Positions 15,934 to 24,335 of a stretch of 47,308 nucleotides of DNA are shown piece by piece. The notes beneath the pieces are model-generated. The model was not told where the DNA came from and ran no database searches. It saw nothing but the letters and a program-made list of their open reading frames with translations. The translations under genes and the position numbers were made by a program. Source of the stretch: a virus; the IMG/VR virus record IMGVR_UViG_3300045253_000070, positions 1-47,308 of that record. The stretch is one strand, 5' to 3'. How positions within the stretch are numbered: position 1 is the stretch's first letter; each line of letters begins with the position of its first letter.

Positions 15934-16068
15934 GTGGCTAGCTCAGATCTCTCTGCCTCTCAGAAAGCAGTCATCGACGCGCTCGGGGCCGTGTACGGGC
16001 CGCTTATCGAGGTCCGGCGGCGGAAGCGGCGCGGGCTTATCGCTGGTCTGCTCCGGCGTCTGCGGTAG
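15934..16068 (+). CDS. Tiny plus-strand basic peptide (44 residues)
   Basis: The frame reads from GTG, MASSDLSASQKAVIDALGAV, then a strongly basic end with EVRRRKRRGLIAGLLRRLR. It occupies the 161-base gap (15876-16036) between two late genes and overlaps the last codons of the beta-helix gene on the opposite strand. The promoter in front and the good codon pattern support expression. The C-terminus could form a cationic amphipathic helix. No family recognised; it might be a regulator or toxin-like peptide. Confidence 0.45.
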   Translation: MASSDLSASQKAVIDALGAVYGPLIEVRRRKRRGLIAGLLRRLR

Positions 16069-17881
16069 CCGCGTACGCGTTACCGTCATAGTCGGTCGAC
16101 GGGCACCCGTTACCGATCGTCAGCGACGCGCACGGCACGAAATTGTCGGCGGTCCCCGCACCGCCGGTCTTGTGCATGTCGAGGCCGACCGCTGGCGCGG
16201 CCGAGTTGTTCACCCAGGCTGGGGTGTTCCCGGTCGTGTCGGTCGCGTCACACGTCACTCCGGACGTCCACACGTTGTACTGGAAGTGGATCGTCAGGTT
16301 CGTCGGCGGAGACGCGAAACAGTTCGTAGCCGTCAGACCGCCGCCGGCGGCTTTCGACTGGAAGAACTTAGACTGGTAGTTGCCGTAGATGTTGAGGACA
16401 GTCCCGGCCTGGAAGCCGCCGTCCTGCAACGTCATGTTCAACACCGCGCCCTCGTTGAAACCGACGTTGACCGTCCCGGCCCAGACGGCGTTACCGGAGC
16501 CGAGGCCGTTGAGGCTGATGAAGCCGTTGCACTGGTTCGCGATCTGCGTCCCCGTGTTCCCGATGATGTTGATGTTCTTGTTCACCGGGGCCACCCCGGA
16601 CGTCTCGATGAAGACGTCCTGGCACTGGTCGCCGAGGAACTGGTTGTTCGTGATGTCGACGTTCTGGACGCCCCACATATGGATCGAGTCCATATGGCAG
16701 GTCGACGCGTTCGTGCAACGAGTCGACGGTGACGAACCCCATCCCGAAGAAGGCCAGTAGGCGTCGTTGTTGAGGATGTACTGGAAGGTGTTGTTCGAGA
16801 CCGTGATGAAGCACGCCTCGTTCACGCATGAGTTGCCGTCGCCGCTACCGGGCTTCCCGATCCGGAGTCCTTCCGGGCTCGAGTTCAGGAACAGGCCGCA
16901 GCAGGTCGGCCCCCATATGTTGCCGGTGAGCGTGATGTGCTGCGCGGCGTGGAAAAGGACGATCGCGGTCCCGTTCGAGATCGCGTTCACGTTGATGTCG
17001 TTCCCCTGGAACGTCAGGTTCGTGGCCGGGTTCGTGGTTGATCCGTCGTCGGCTATCGCGCAGCACGCGCCGCCGGTGCCCGCGTTGATGTGGAAGTCTT
17101 TGAACGTGAGGAAGTCAGCGCCGGGGACTTTCAGCGACGCCGACGTTGTCGTCGACTGGATGGTGGCGCACAACGGCGTTTCGGCCTGGATCGTGGTTGT
17201 CCCAGCCTTTGACGCGGTCACGGTCTGCGAGTCGTAGGTTCCGCAGTGGACACGGACCAGGTCGCCCGACGACGACGCGGCAGTAAGCGCCCCGGCGATG
17301 GTGGTGCAAACGTCACCGGCGGTGAGCGCAGCCGAATACGAGATGAGGCTTCCGGAATGTCCGCATGATCCGGCGCCTGCTGCTGATACCCATTCGTTGC
17401 CGGTCGGTGAGCCGCCGCCGCCGCCACCGTTGGACACTGTCACCGTACGGGTGTCGATCGAGGATAGGTTCCCGGCCGTGTCGACGGATTGCGCCGTGAT
17501 GGTGTGCGTCCCGTCGGTGGTGGCGGTCGAGTCCCACGAGACCGAGTACGGGTTCGACGAGTCTGTGCCGATGGTTGTTACGCCGTCGAGTTTGAACGTG
17601 ACGGACGCGACGGAGACGTTGTCGGTCGCGGTCGCGGACACCGTGACGGCGGCGCCGCTGACGGTCGCGTTGTTGGCTGGCGCGGTGAGCGCGACAGTGG
17701 GGGGTGTGACGTCGCCGTAGACGGGGGTGGCGCACGCGCAAATGTGGGGTGCCCGGATGATCCCTATGGTCCCGGTCGCGGCGACAACGATGGTGACGGC
17801 GACTGCTTTCTTCTTGTGTTTCCGCAGCCACGCTTTCGTGCGTGCGCCAAGCGTTTTCGCGGGCTCGATCGGCAGCGTCAC
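16037..17881 (-). CDS. Cys-rich beta-helix protein with N-terminal membrane anchor and Ig domain
   Basis: 614 residues, GTG start overlapping the upstream TAG. Residues 18-25 are basic (WLRKHKKK) and 26-42 hydrophobic (AVAVTIVVAATGTIGII): a signal-anchor pattern. Then an Ig-like domain (about 57-155, PPTVALTAPANNATVSG ... TDNVSVASVTFKLDGV), a Gly linker, and a right-handed beta-helix (about 180-520) with repeated NIT/NNxF turns such as VQNVDITNNQFLGDQC. Roughly twenty cysteines are present, unusual for a cytoplasmically assembled tailspike and suggesting disulphides outside the cell. Tailspike/depolymerase or secreted surface protein are both possible. Confidence 0.65.
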   Translation of the reverse strand: MTLPIEPAKTLGARTKAWLRKHKKKAVAVTIVVAATGTIGIIRAPHICACATPVYGDVTPPTVALTAPANNATVSGAAVTVSATATDNVSVASVTFKLDGVTTIGTDSSNPYSVSWDSTATTDGTHTITAQSVDTAGNLSSIDTRTVTVSNGGGGGGSPTGNEWVSAAGAGSCGHSGSLISYSAALTAGDVCTTIAGALTAASSSGDLVRVHCGTYDSQTVTASKAGTTTIQAETPLCATIQSTTTSASLKVPGADFLTFKDFHINAGTGGACCAIADDGSTTNPATNLTFQGNDINVNAISNGTAIVLFHAAQHITLTGNIWGPTCCGLFLNSSPEGLRIGKPGSGDGNSCVNEACFITVSNNTFQYILNNDAYWPSSGWGSSPSTRCTNASTCHMDSIHMWGVQNVDITNNQFLGDQCQDVFIETSGVAPVNKNINIIGNTGTQIANQCNGFISLNGLGSGNAVWAGTVNVGFNEGAVLNMTLQDGGFQAGTVLNIYGNYQSKFFQSKAAGGGLTATNCFASPPTNLTIHFQYNVWTSGVTCDATDTTGNTPAWVNNSAAPAVGLDMHKTGGAGTADNFVPCASLTIGNGCPSTDYDGNAYAATADAGADQR

Positions 17882-18306
17882 TAGATGCCGCCGGGGTTCT
17901 CGAAGAAGTAGTTGACGGACGGGATCTGGAGGTTCGCGTCCACGACCGACATGTCGTATGGGCCGCCGATCAAGTCCCAGAAGTAGAGGGCGAAACCACC
18001 CGACGCCGCGGACGCGATCCCGACCGCGGACGCCGTCGTATGCCAGTCGACGGCGTTAGCGGGGTTCAGCGTGTACGACGGCACCGACTGGATCCCGTTC
18101 GCGTCCGCGGAAAGGACGAGACTGGTGCGCGCGTACGCGGTCCCGTTCTCCTCGTTCGCCGCGAGCCCGGCCAGAGTGGATGACGATGTGATCGTTCCGG
18201 CCGCGCACGTTTTTCCGAACAGCAGGAACCCGTAGACGGTCGCGCCGTCCATCGCATGCGCTTTCGCGTAATGGAGCCCCTCGGTGGGGGCGAGCTCTGT
18301 CGCCAA
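17881..18306 (-). CDS. Small beta-rich virion protein, unknown
   Basis: 141 residues with a TTG start preceded by GAGG. Sequence begins MATELAPTEGLHYAKAHAMD and ends VNYFFENPGGI. No recognised family, but a position between portal and appendage genes and a beta-rich profile fit a structural role. Its stop overlaps the GTG of the beta-helix gene, so expression of the two is coupled. Confidence 0.6.
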   Translation of the reverse strand: MATELAPTEGLHYAKAHAMDGATVYGFLLFGKTCAAGTITSSSTLAGLAANEENGTAYARTSLVLSADANGIQSVPSYTLNPANAVDWHTTASAVGIASAASGGFALYFWDLIGGPYDMSVVDANLQIPSVNYFFENPGGI

Positions 18307-18330
18307 ACTGGGACCTCGCTTAGAAAGGAG

Positions 18331-20430
18331 TTACTGCTGGAAGACGCCGGCCAAAGCCTCTGGCGTCTGCTTCTCGGCGCCGCCCGGCTGTGCCGGGGCG
18401 CCAGGTGTGACGTCGATGAACCGTTCCTTCGGCTCACCGACTGTCGAGTGGAACACAAGCCGTCCCGCGTACTGCGGCAACCCTTGCGAGAGCGTCTGCC
18501 TGTCAGCGGCCACGGTGAGGAACACTTCGATGTCGCCGCTGGTCTGGCCGCGCACAACGATCTCCCCGGCCAGGTAGACCTTGCCTTGGATGCCTTGGAC
18601 GGCCTGGAACGCCGAGATGGCTTCGGCTACCGAGACGGGTTGCGGGCCGCCTTGTGGACCTGGCGCCTGTTGTGGTGTAGCCTGCGGCGTTGGCGCTCCT
18701 TGCGGCCCCGGTGGCGGCCCGCCAGGGCCGGGGGGAGCACCGGTAGGCGGAGTGCCCGCCTGTGCGCCTGGCCCGGCGGCGAGGAGCGGGTGCGGCGGCC
18801 CGGCCGGGCCGGGCGTAGCCGCTGCAAGATACGCGTTCACCTGCTGCTCGATGTTCTGCTCGTTCTCGGGTGTCGGCTCCGCCTGTAGCTGCTGGATCAG
18901 CATCCCGACGATGCCGTCATCCAACGCTTCCGCGACGATCTCCTCCACCATCGCGTCGTTGTCGGACACGCCGACCTGCTCACGGACGTAGCTCTTCGAG
19001 AACAGGCCCGCACCCAAGCCTTGCAACCCCATGATGAGTTTGTCGTGCTCGTTCATGTACGGTGAGAACACGACCTCGTTCCGTGTCGACCCGACAATCT
19101 TGCTGCCGGTGATCGTCATTGAGAACTCGGAGCCGCGGATGTCCGCCATCGAACGCGGGTACATGCCGTACAAGTAGATTTTGTCTTTCGCGAACTGTCG
19201 CCTGAGGATCGTTAGTGCTTTGTCGTTCCAGTTCGAGAGCGCGGAACCGATCCCGGCGCCCTGCACCATGTCGACCAGCGATCCGGTTCCTGCGCCCTGG
19301 AGTTCGTTGATCGCTTTCCCGGTGATGATGGAAGCGTTGAACTGGCCGAAGTTCACGTCGGGCATCGACGTGTCCTGCTTGATCGACCGCTCGTTCTCGT
19401 GCAGAACCTCCATCCCCGCGTTCAACGCGACGGCGGGAGGCTCCAAAAAGTAGGCGCGTCCGCCAGGGTTCACGCCGATGACGGCGCCGGCGCCGGTGTC
19501 GATCTCCTCCGGGAACTTCATCGGGTCCTCGAGGATCAACCGCGGAAACACGTTCTCCAACATCGCCTGCATCACGAGCGAGTAGACGGCGTTCCCGGCT
19601 TCGACGAGGTTGACGGACTGCTCGACCGCACCGTGGTTCCAAGCTGAGTCGGGGACGTTGATGAACGGGACTTGCTCGAAGAGGTTGAAGCCGAGGTTGT
19701 GTTCGATCCCGTTGACGCGTTGCCCGTTGATGAACCGTGAGAACTCGGTGTCGGACGAGTATTCGACGATCTCGACGTACTTGTCCGACTCGCTGCTTTT
19801 ACGCGCCGACCAGATCGGGAGCGAGCCGCGGCCCGCTGTGGGTGTCGGTGTCCAGTCGGGGAACGCGCGCTTCGCCCTCGCGGTCGGCCATTTCCACGCG
19901 AAAATGTAGGCGTCGGGTCTGTCCGAGACGCCCATCACCGGGAACGCGTACTCCGGCGAACGAACCAGCGGGGTGACGAGGTTCCGGTCGAAGTCGGGCC
20001 ACGCGCCAAGGAAGCAGTCGCCCATCAACGGTAGATACCAGGCGACCCTGTTCAACACTTTCGACATCTCGCCTTGCCACCACAGCCCGTACAGGACGCG
20101 CTCTTTCAACGTCGCCTGCGCGCGTCCGCGCCGGCTGTCGGGCTGATCGACGAACGTGCGGATCATCGGGAGCTGCGACATGAACGTCTGGTATTTCACG
20201 CACACGTCGAACAGCAGGTTCCGGACGAGTTTTAGGTCGGGGCCGACATCCGACCGTTTCGCCGTCGCGTCCCGGAACAACGACGCGATCCCGTGCGTCT
20301 GCGAGTCGATGTCTTTCCAGTAGCGGCCATGCCAGAACTCGCGGAGCTTGTGGTGAGCCTGGTGGCGGAGCGCGTACTCCTGCTCCAGCTCTTTCTTTAG
20401 CGGCTCGAGGTCGTCGAAGTTGATCGCCAA
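18331..20430 (-). CDS. Portal protein with appended C-terminal domain
   Basis: 699 residues, TTG start with AGGAG about 7 bases upstream. The body (about 1-535) has the portal layout next to the terminase gene: an N-terminal helical wing with many Trp/Arg (REFWHGRYWKDIDSQTHGIA), central QVPFINVPDS and QDTSMPDVNFGQFNASIITG regions typical of P22/SU10-type portals. Residues 539-598 are a Pro/Gly/Gln-rich linker, followed by about 100 residues of extra domain (GKVYLAGEIVVRGQTSGDIE) not usual in portals. It forms the DNA gate at the head vertex and binds terminase. Confidence 0.8.
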   Translation of the reverse strand: MAINFDDLEPLKKELEQEYALRHQAHHKLREFWHGRYWKDIDSQTHGIASLFRDATAKRSDVGPDLKLVRNLLFDVCVKYQTFMSQLPMIRTFVDQPDSRRGRAQATLKERVLYGLWWQGEMSKVLNRVAWYLPLMGDCFLGAWPDFDRNLVTPLVRSPEYAFPVMGVSDRPDAYIFAWKWPTARAKRAFPDWTPTPTAGRGSLPIWSARKSSESDKYVEIVEYSSDTEFSRFINGQRVNGIEHNLGFNLFEQVPFINVPDSAWNHGAVEQSVNLVEAGNAVYSLVMQAMLENVFPRLILEDPMKFPEEIDTGAGAVIGVNPGGRAYFLEPPAVALNAGMEVLHENERSIKQDTSMPDVNFGQFNASIITGKAINELQGAGTGSLVDMVQGAGIGSALSNWNDKALTILRRQFAKDKIYLYGMYPRSMADIRGSEFSMTITGSKIVGSTRNEVVFSPYMNEHDKLIMGLQGLGAGLFSKSYVREQVGVSDNDAMVEEIVAEALDDGIVGMLIQQLQAEPTPENEQNIEQQVNAYLAAATPGPAGPPHPLLAAGPGAQAGTPPTGAPPGPGGPPPGPQGAPTPQATPQQAPGPQGGPQPVSVAEAISAFQAVQGIQGKVYLAGEIVVRGQTSGDIEVFLTVAADRQTLSQGLPQYAGRLVFHSTVGEPKERFIDVTPGAPAQPGGAEKQTPEALAGVFQQ

Positions 20431-20439
20431 ACGGTGCTC

Positions 20440-21981
20440 CTAGCTGTAAGCGGGGTTACGGACGACGTGTTTGCCGCCGAACGCGCGTTGCAACCTCGGC
20501 GTCTTCGACAACCGGTTGAAACTCCCGAGCCGATTCTGGCCTTCCTGCGCGCACCGCCACGCGAACCAGAACGCCATCACCGTGTCCGTCGTCCGGCCCG
20601 GATACTGGATCAGTTCGTCAACCAGCACCGTCATCTTCCGCTGAGATTCGGGGTTGCCCCACGGGATGTGGACTTTCCCGTTCTCGAACCACGGCGCCAT
20701 CGCCTGCACACCCGACTCCGGGTCAGGCTTGTTCATCCGGGACGTGTAGTGCGGTCCGATATTGAGGCTGATTCCGAGTTCGTCCTGCTTCAACTTGATC
20801 GCGTCAAGCAAACCGGCCTGGTACGAGTTCGCTTCAACCTTCGAGTACCACGGCATGTACTGCTGGTGCTTCGCAATAATCATGTCGACCTGTTGCGGCT
20901 GCGTCATCTGGTCGCGTTCGAGGTCGACGACCCAGTAGCAGCCTTCCGGATGCTTCGCGCACGACCCTCTAGCTAGCGTGATGTGTGCGCAAAACTTGGC
21001 GCTACGACTGAGCTTGCCGATGGCGGGGTCGAAGCCGCAGTACAGCTTCCAGTTGTCCTGCCAGTCGCCGACGTTGTACGTCGGGTCGATGCAGCCGGGG
21101 TAGCGGATCTTGCCGATGTAGCCGCCGCGGACGTACTCGTCTTTGAACACCATCCGTGACGCGTCAACGGCGACGTTCTGGAACCGTTTGAGGAAGTCGA
21201 GGGTTCCCTGTGACGCTTTCATTTCCATGAGCCACCGCCACGGCCGCTGCTCCGGCCACAACACTTCGTGCTTCTCCCAGTCCGTGACGGCGCGGTACGT
21301 GTTGCCGCGCCACAACGGCTCACCCGAGTCGGGAAGGACCTGGTCGCGTAACTCGTGGTAGAGGTCGTCGGGGTGGAACATCGTCCCGACAACGGTGAGC
21401 TGGCCATTCGCGCCTTCGGCCATCGTTTTCGGCCCCTGCATGAACCACTGCTTCAACTTCGCCCGCTGCTCGGGGGTCTCCGACGTTTTGTCGGTGACGA
21501 CGTCGTCGCAGATCGTCCAGTCGGTCCGGTAGCCGAGCGTGCCGCGCGAACCAGCGCCGAAGCTCGCGAACGTGTTGGATTTACCGGCGCGGGTTCGTTT
21601 GATGACATCGAAGCGGCCGAGCGCCCACGCTTTCGTGGTGTCACCATCGGGTTTGAACGGCCCGAAGTCGCGGATCAGCGCTTCGTTCTGGGAGAGCTCG
21701 TTCTGGATCGAACGGGTGATCGCTTTCGCGTCGTCATCGTTTTTCGCGATCAGCGCGATCCGGATGTTCGGGTCCCGGCAGATCGCCCAGATCGGAAGAA
21801 GCTCCGACACGATCGTGGTTTTGCCGTGCCCTGCCGGGAAGAACTCAAGGCCCAAACGTTCCTGCGTCGCGACACGGATCAGGTCGAGATGGAACTCCTC
21901 GAGCTTCCGGATCCTGTCCGGGAAATAGGTGACGAGGAATAGGGCTGGGTCGTCTAGGACCTGGCGTAGCCGGTCATCCAT
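20440..21981 (-). CDS. terL: Terminase large subunit
   Basis: 513 residues. ATPase: Walker A FPAGHGKTT (48-56), Walker B around TDWTICDDVV (153-162), coupling motif VVGTMF (197-202). Nuclease: Asp318 in YCGFDPAIG, VEANSYQAG and TDTVMAFWFAWR near the end, the usual RNase H-like acid positions. It cuts and pumps DNA into the head through the portal, which is encoded next (9-base gap). The ATG overlaps the stop of a small zinc protein. Walker A has an unusual PAGHGKT instead of the common form but keeps the key Lys and Thr. Confidence 0.95.
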   Translation of the reverse strand: MDDRLRQVLDDPALFLVTYFPDRIRKLEEFHLDLIRVATQERLGLEFFPAGHGKTTIVSELLPIWAICRDPNIRIALIAKNDDDAKAITRSIQNELSQNEALIRDFGPFKPDGDTTKAWALGRFDVIKRTRAGKSNTFASFGAGSRGTLGYRTDWTICDDVVTDKTSETPEQRAKLKQWFMQGPKTMAEGANGQLTVVGTMFHPDDLYHELRDQVLPDSGEPLWRGNTYRAVTDWEKHEVLWPEQRPWRWLMEMKASQGTLDFLKRFQNVAVDASRMVFKDEYVRGGYIGKIRYPGCIDPTYNVGDWQDNWKLYCGFDPAIGKLSRSAKFCAHITLARGSCAKHPEGCYWVVDLERDQMTQPQQVDMIIAKHQQYMPWYSKVEANSYQAGLLDAIKLKQDELGISLNIGPHYTSRMNKPDPESGVQAMAPWFENGKVHIPWGNPESQRKMTVLVDELIQYPGRTTDTVMAFWFAWRCAQEGQNRLGSFNRLSKTPRLQRAFGGKHVVRNPAYS

Positions 21982-22135
21982 GCGTTTTCGCGTGGTGCGC
22001 CTGCGCGAGAAGGTTGTTGCGCCACCGCTGCGACACCAACGCGACGTTGAAGGGGTGCCGTTCGCGGCCGCACGCGTCGCACGCGGCGAGCTTCTTGTCG
22101 TAGAAGTTCCCGCACTGGCACCGCCGCGTGGTCAC
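21974..22135 (-). CDS. Small zinc-ribbon protein before terminase
   Basis: 53 residues from GTG at 22135: MTTRRCQCGNFYDKKLAACD followed by ACGRERHPFNVALVSQRWRN. The CxC ... CxxC arrangement suggests a zinc ribbon. Its TGA overlaps the first bases of the terminase gene, so the two are coupled. No family recognised; it might be a packaging accessory. Confidence 0.65.
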   Translation of the reverse strand: MTTRRCQCGNFYDKKLAACDACGRERHPFNVALVSQRWRNNLLAQAHHAKTHG

Positions 22136-22137
22136 GT

Positions 22138-22275
22138 CTAGCCTCCGCGCCGGACGCGCGCGAGCGGCTTATGGTTCGTAAGCGCGGCGACGATGGCGGC
22201 GGCGTACGCGGTGTAGATGCCGTTCGTGAGCGACCGGTTGAAAGCCGGTGGGATCGGCGTCGCAGGTGCAGCCAA
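22138..22275 (-). CDS. Small protein, unknown (45 residues)
   Basis: TTG start with AGGAGA 6 bases upstream. The product contains PIPPAFNRSLTNGIYTAYAA and a short hydrophobic run, ending in a basic tail (LARVRRGG). It lies between the possible small terminase and the zinc-ribbon gene with gaps of only a few bases. No family recognised. Confidence 0.55.
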   Translation of the reverse strand: MAAPATPIPPAFNRSLTNGIYTAYAAAIVAALTNHKPLARVRRGG

Positions 22276-22284
22276 TGTTGTCTC

Positions 22285-22674
22285 CTAAAGGTTGTCGCGT
22301 GCTTCGACTGTTGCGGCGAGTTCGAGCTCGAGCCGCTGAACTTCGGCGTCTAACAAGCCCCGCGCGTGCGCGGCAGGCAAAGCCTTCACGCGTTGCAGCA
22401 GCGGGACACTGTCGGCGAGGGCTTTCTCCTCGTCCTTCTCCTGCTTGCGCCGTTCGGCGGCTTTGTTTGCTTCGGTGACGAACTTGATGAGGACGTGCGA
22501 GGGGACATCAGAGGGGTCGTCGCGGAGCCGGAGGCCCATCTCTCCTACCGCCATGTCGATGACGTCATCGACTGTCCCGTCAAACGGTTCGATGCTTACG
22601 TCGCCCGCGTTGAGTTTCGCGATGACTTCGTTCGGGTTGACGCGTAACAGGTCTTTGGCGGCATCTTGTCTCAT
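22285..22674 (-). CDS. Possible terminase small subunit
   Basis: 129 residues from ATG (MRQDAAKDLLRVNPNEVIAK), overlapping the upstream TGA as ATGA. It is acidic and helical with a C-terminal coiled coil (about 70-129, ANKAAERRKQEKDEEKALAD ... RLELELAATVEARDNL). Position two small genes before terL and the size fit a small terminase subunit, which recognises the packaging site, but I see no clear helix-turn-helix, so the call rests on context. Confidence 0.4.
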   Translation of the reverse strand: MRQDAAKDLLRVNPNEVIAKLNAGDVSIEPFDGTVDDVIDMAVGEMGLRLRDDPSDVPSHVLIKFVTEANKAAERRKQEKDEEKALADSVPLLQRVKALPAAHARGLLDAEVQRLELELAATVEARDNL

Positions 22675-23306
22675 GCCGCACGTTCCATAATCCGTTGGGA
22701 CGCGTCCGCTTGTCGCTCCATGTTCACGCGCGAGTCGGTCTGGTCGTGGTCGTGGTAGAGGTAGAGGATCTCCGTCAGCCGTTTCGGTTCGACGTGTTCG
22801 GCCATGCGGAGGTAGAGGTCGTAGTCGGCGGCGCCGTCGAAGGTGGGGTCGAAACCCCCTATGTGGTCGGTGAGGGATTTGCGCCAGTAGACGGCGCCGC
22901 CGAGGTAGTAGCCACGCCTGAGCCGGTACAGCTCGAACTCGTCGCCCAAAATCAGGACCGGGTAGCCGTCCCGGATGAACAGTGTGCGCCCGTACAGCCA
23001 GTCCGCGTCGCCGATGTTGTCCGCGACGGTTTCGAGCGCCCACCACGTCAGCCGGTCATCGTCCGATAGCGGATGTACGACGTCACCGGTTGCGAGATCG
23101 AGCGCTGCTTGGAAGTCTTGGGCGGGGCCGCGACATTCGCCGCGTACATACCGGATGCGCGGGTCGTCGGGGACGGTGGCGGGTGTGTCGCCGACGTCGT
23201 AGACGATCTGCTCCCAATCCTCGTACGACTGCGCGAGGGCGGAGGCGATGGTTCGTTGGAGGGTTTCAGGCCGGTCCTTGGTTGGCGTAAGCAGACTGAA
23301 CTTCAC
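22671..23306 (-). CDS. Glycosyltransferase, family 2-like (GT-A)
   Basis: 211 residues with a GTG start. The N-terminus FSLLTPTKDRPETLQRTIAS is the typical GT2 first strand and helix; the acidic metal site is SDDDRL (DDD at 82-84), and the acceptor side reads GAADYDLYLRMAEHV. It would transfer a sugar from a nucleotide-sugar to an unknown acceptor. Shorter than most GT2 proteins and lacking a membrane segment, so cytoplasmic. Overlaps the preceding gene by 41 bases, within the sugar cassette. Confidence 0.75.
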   Translation of the reverse strand: MKFSLLTPTKDRPETLQRTIASALAQSYEDWEQIVYDVGDTPATVPDDPRIRYVRGECRGPAQDFQAALDLATGDVVHPLSDDDRLTWWALETVADNIGDADWLYGRTLFIRDGYPVLILGDEFELYRLRRGYYLGGAVYWRKSLTDHIGGFDPTFDGAADYDLYLRMAEHVEPKRLTEILYLYHDHDQTDSRVNMERQADASQRIMERAA

Positions 23307-24129
23307 GGGCTACCTCCGCCTCGAGCCTTAGCCTGCGTGCCGCCGGGATCCGGGCTATACCGATCGTCTCGTCGAGACTGGAGAGCTGTTTGGTCGCGCC
23401 GGCGCGTGCTAGCTGTAGCGCGGATGCGGCGGATGCTTCGCAGACGCGGTCGATCGCGTCGCGGAACCGGGTTGATGCGTACCAGTCGCGGTGGGCGACG
23501 ATGTCGCGGTCGATGTAGGCGTCGCCTTTACGCGTCCATTCGTCGCCGCTGTCTTTGGGGCGTTTCCCGGTCCGCCAGTTCCAGTGCTCGACGAGGACGT
23601 CGGGGAGGTACTGGTGGAGTCCGAGCGGGCGGGCGATGTCGAGCCACGCGAGGTCGATCCCGGCCTGCCTACATTCCGGGGGGATGCTCCATGCTTCGAC
23701 GGCGCGGACGAGTTCGCCGCCCCAGCAGAGTCCGGAGCTCATGTTGTTGCCTTCGATGAGTTGTTGGAGTTCGCCGGTGTTGCTGAACCAGCCGTCGGCG
23801 CAGTAGGAGAGCCGCCAATCCCCGGTCGCCCGTTCGACGATCTTGTCCCATCCGTGTGTGCGGGGGTAGGTGTCGTCGGCGAGCCACCCGTACTGCGACG
23901 CGTCCGGGTACTCGCCGTAGCACCACTGGAGCGACGCCTGCAACGATCCCCATTCGGGCTCGTAGTGGATCCGCCAGTTCGCGGGCAAACGGATGTCGCG
24001 GTACTGGTCGACGGTTTCGTCTACATAGACGACGCCTTGGGAGGTCATCCCGGTTTCCGCACATGCGTCGAGGACTGCTTGGCAGGCGTCTGGCCTCCCC
24101 CTTGTCGAGAGAAGCCAGACTGCGGACAC
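23266..24129 (-). CDS. Glycosyltransferase-like protein
   Basis: 287 residues, GTG start overlapping the TAG of the small gene upstream. AVWLLSTRGRPDACQAVLDA resembles the GT2 N-terminal fold; a possible metal site is WLADDTYPRTHGWD (ADD at about 83-85). A fairly conserved middle (MSSGLCWGGELVRAVEAW) and a helical charged C-terminus (about 215-287) follow. Probably transfers a sugar; less certain than its neighbours because the acidic motif is atypical. Confidence 0.55.
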   Translation of the reverse strand: MSAVWLLSTRGRPDACQAVLDACAETGMTSQGVVYVDETVDQYRDIRLPANWRIHYEPEWGSLQASLQWCYGEYPDASQYGWLADDTYPRTHGWDKIVERATGDWRLSYCADGWFSNTGELQQLIEGNNMSSGLCWGGELVRAVEAWSIPPECRQAGIDLAWLDIARPLGLHQYLPDVLVEHWNWRTGKRPKDSGDEWTRKGDAYIDRDIVAHRDWYASTRFRDAIDRVCEASAASALQLARAGATKQLSSLDETIGIARIPAARRLRLEAEVAREVQSAYANQGPA

Positions 24130-24323
24130 TACGCGGCGGTCGTGGTGGCGCTGTCCGCCTCGGACGGTGCCGCTTCCGGCGCAGGCGCGGGGTCAGCGGC
24201 AGGTGCAGGATCGGCCGCTGGTGCGGGATCCGGCGCGGGGGTTTCTGCGTCTGCTTCGGCGTTCAAGTCGTCGGCGACGGCTTGGAAGTCGCGGGCGAGG
24301 ATACGTGCTGCGGGCTCACTCAT
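24129..24323 (-). CDS. Small acidic protein with DPAPAA repeats
   Basis: 64 residues, ATG with AAGGAG upstream. A short helical head (MSEPAARILARDFQAVADDL) is followed by tandem repeats of DPAPAA and an Ala/Thr/Ser end. Disordered; perhaps a linker or partner for the flanking enzymes. No family recognised. Confidence 0.55.
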   Translation of the reverse strand: MSEPAARILARDFQAVADDLNAEADAETPAPDPAPAADPAPAADPAPAPEAAPSEADSATTTAA

Positions 24324-24335
24324 AGTTTTTCTCCT

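Noticed and set aside
22285-23046. 253-residue reading of the small-terminase candidate
   Set aside because: The first 124 residues are Arg/Pro-rich antisense-like sequence over the glycosyltransferase gene; the ATG at 22674 with an ATGA overlap is the better start.
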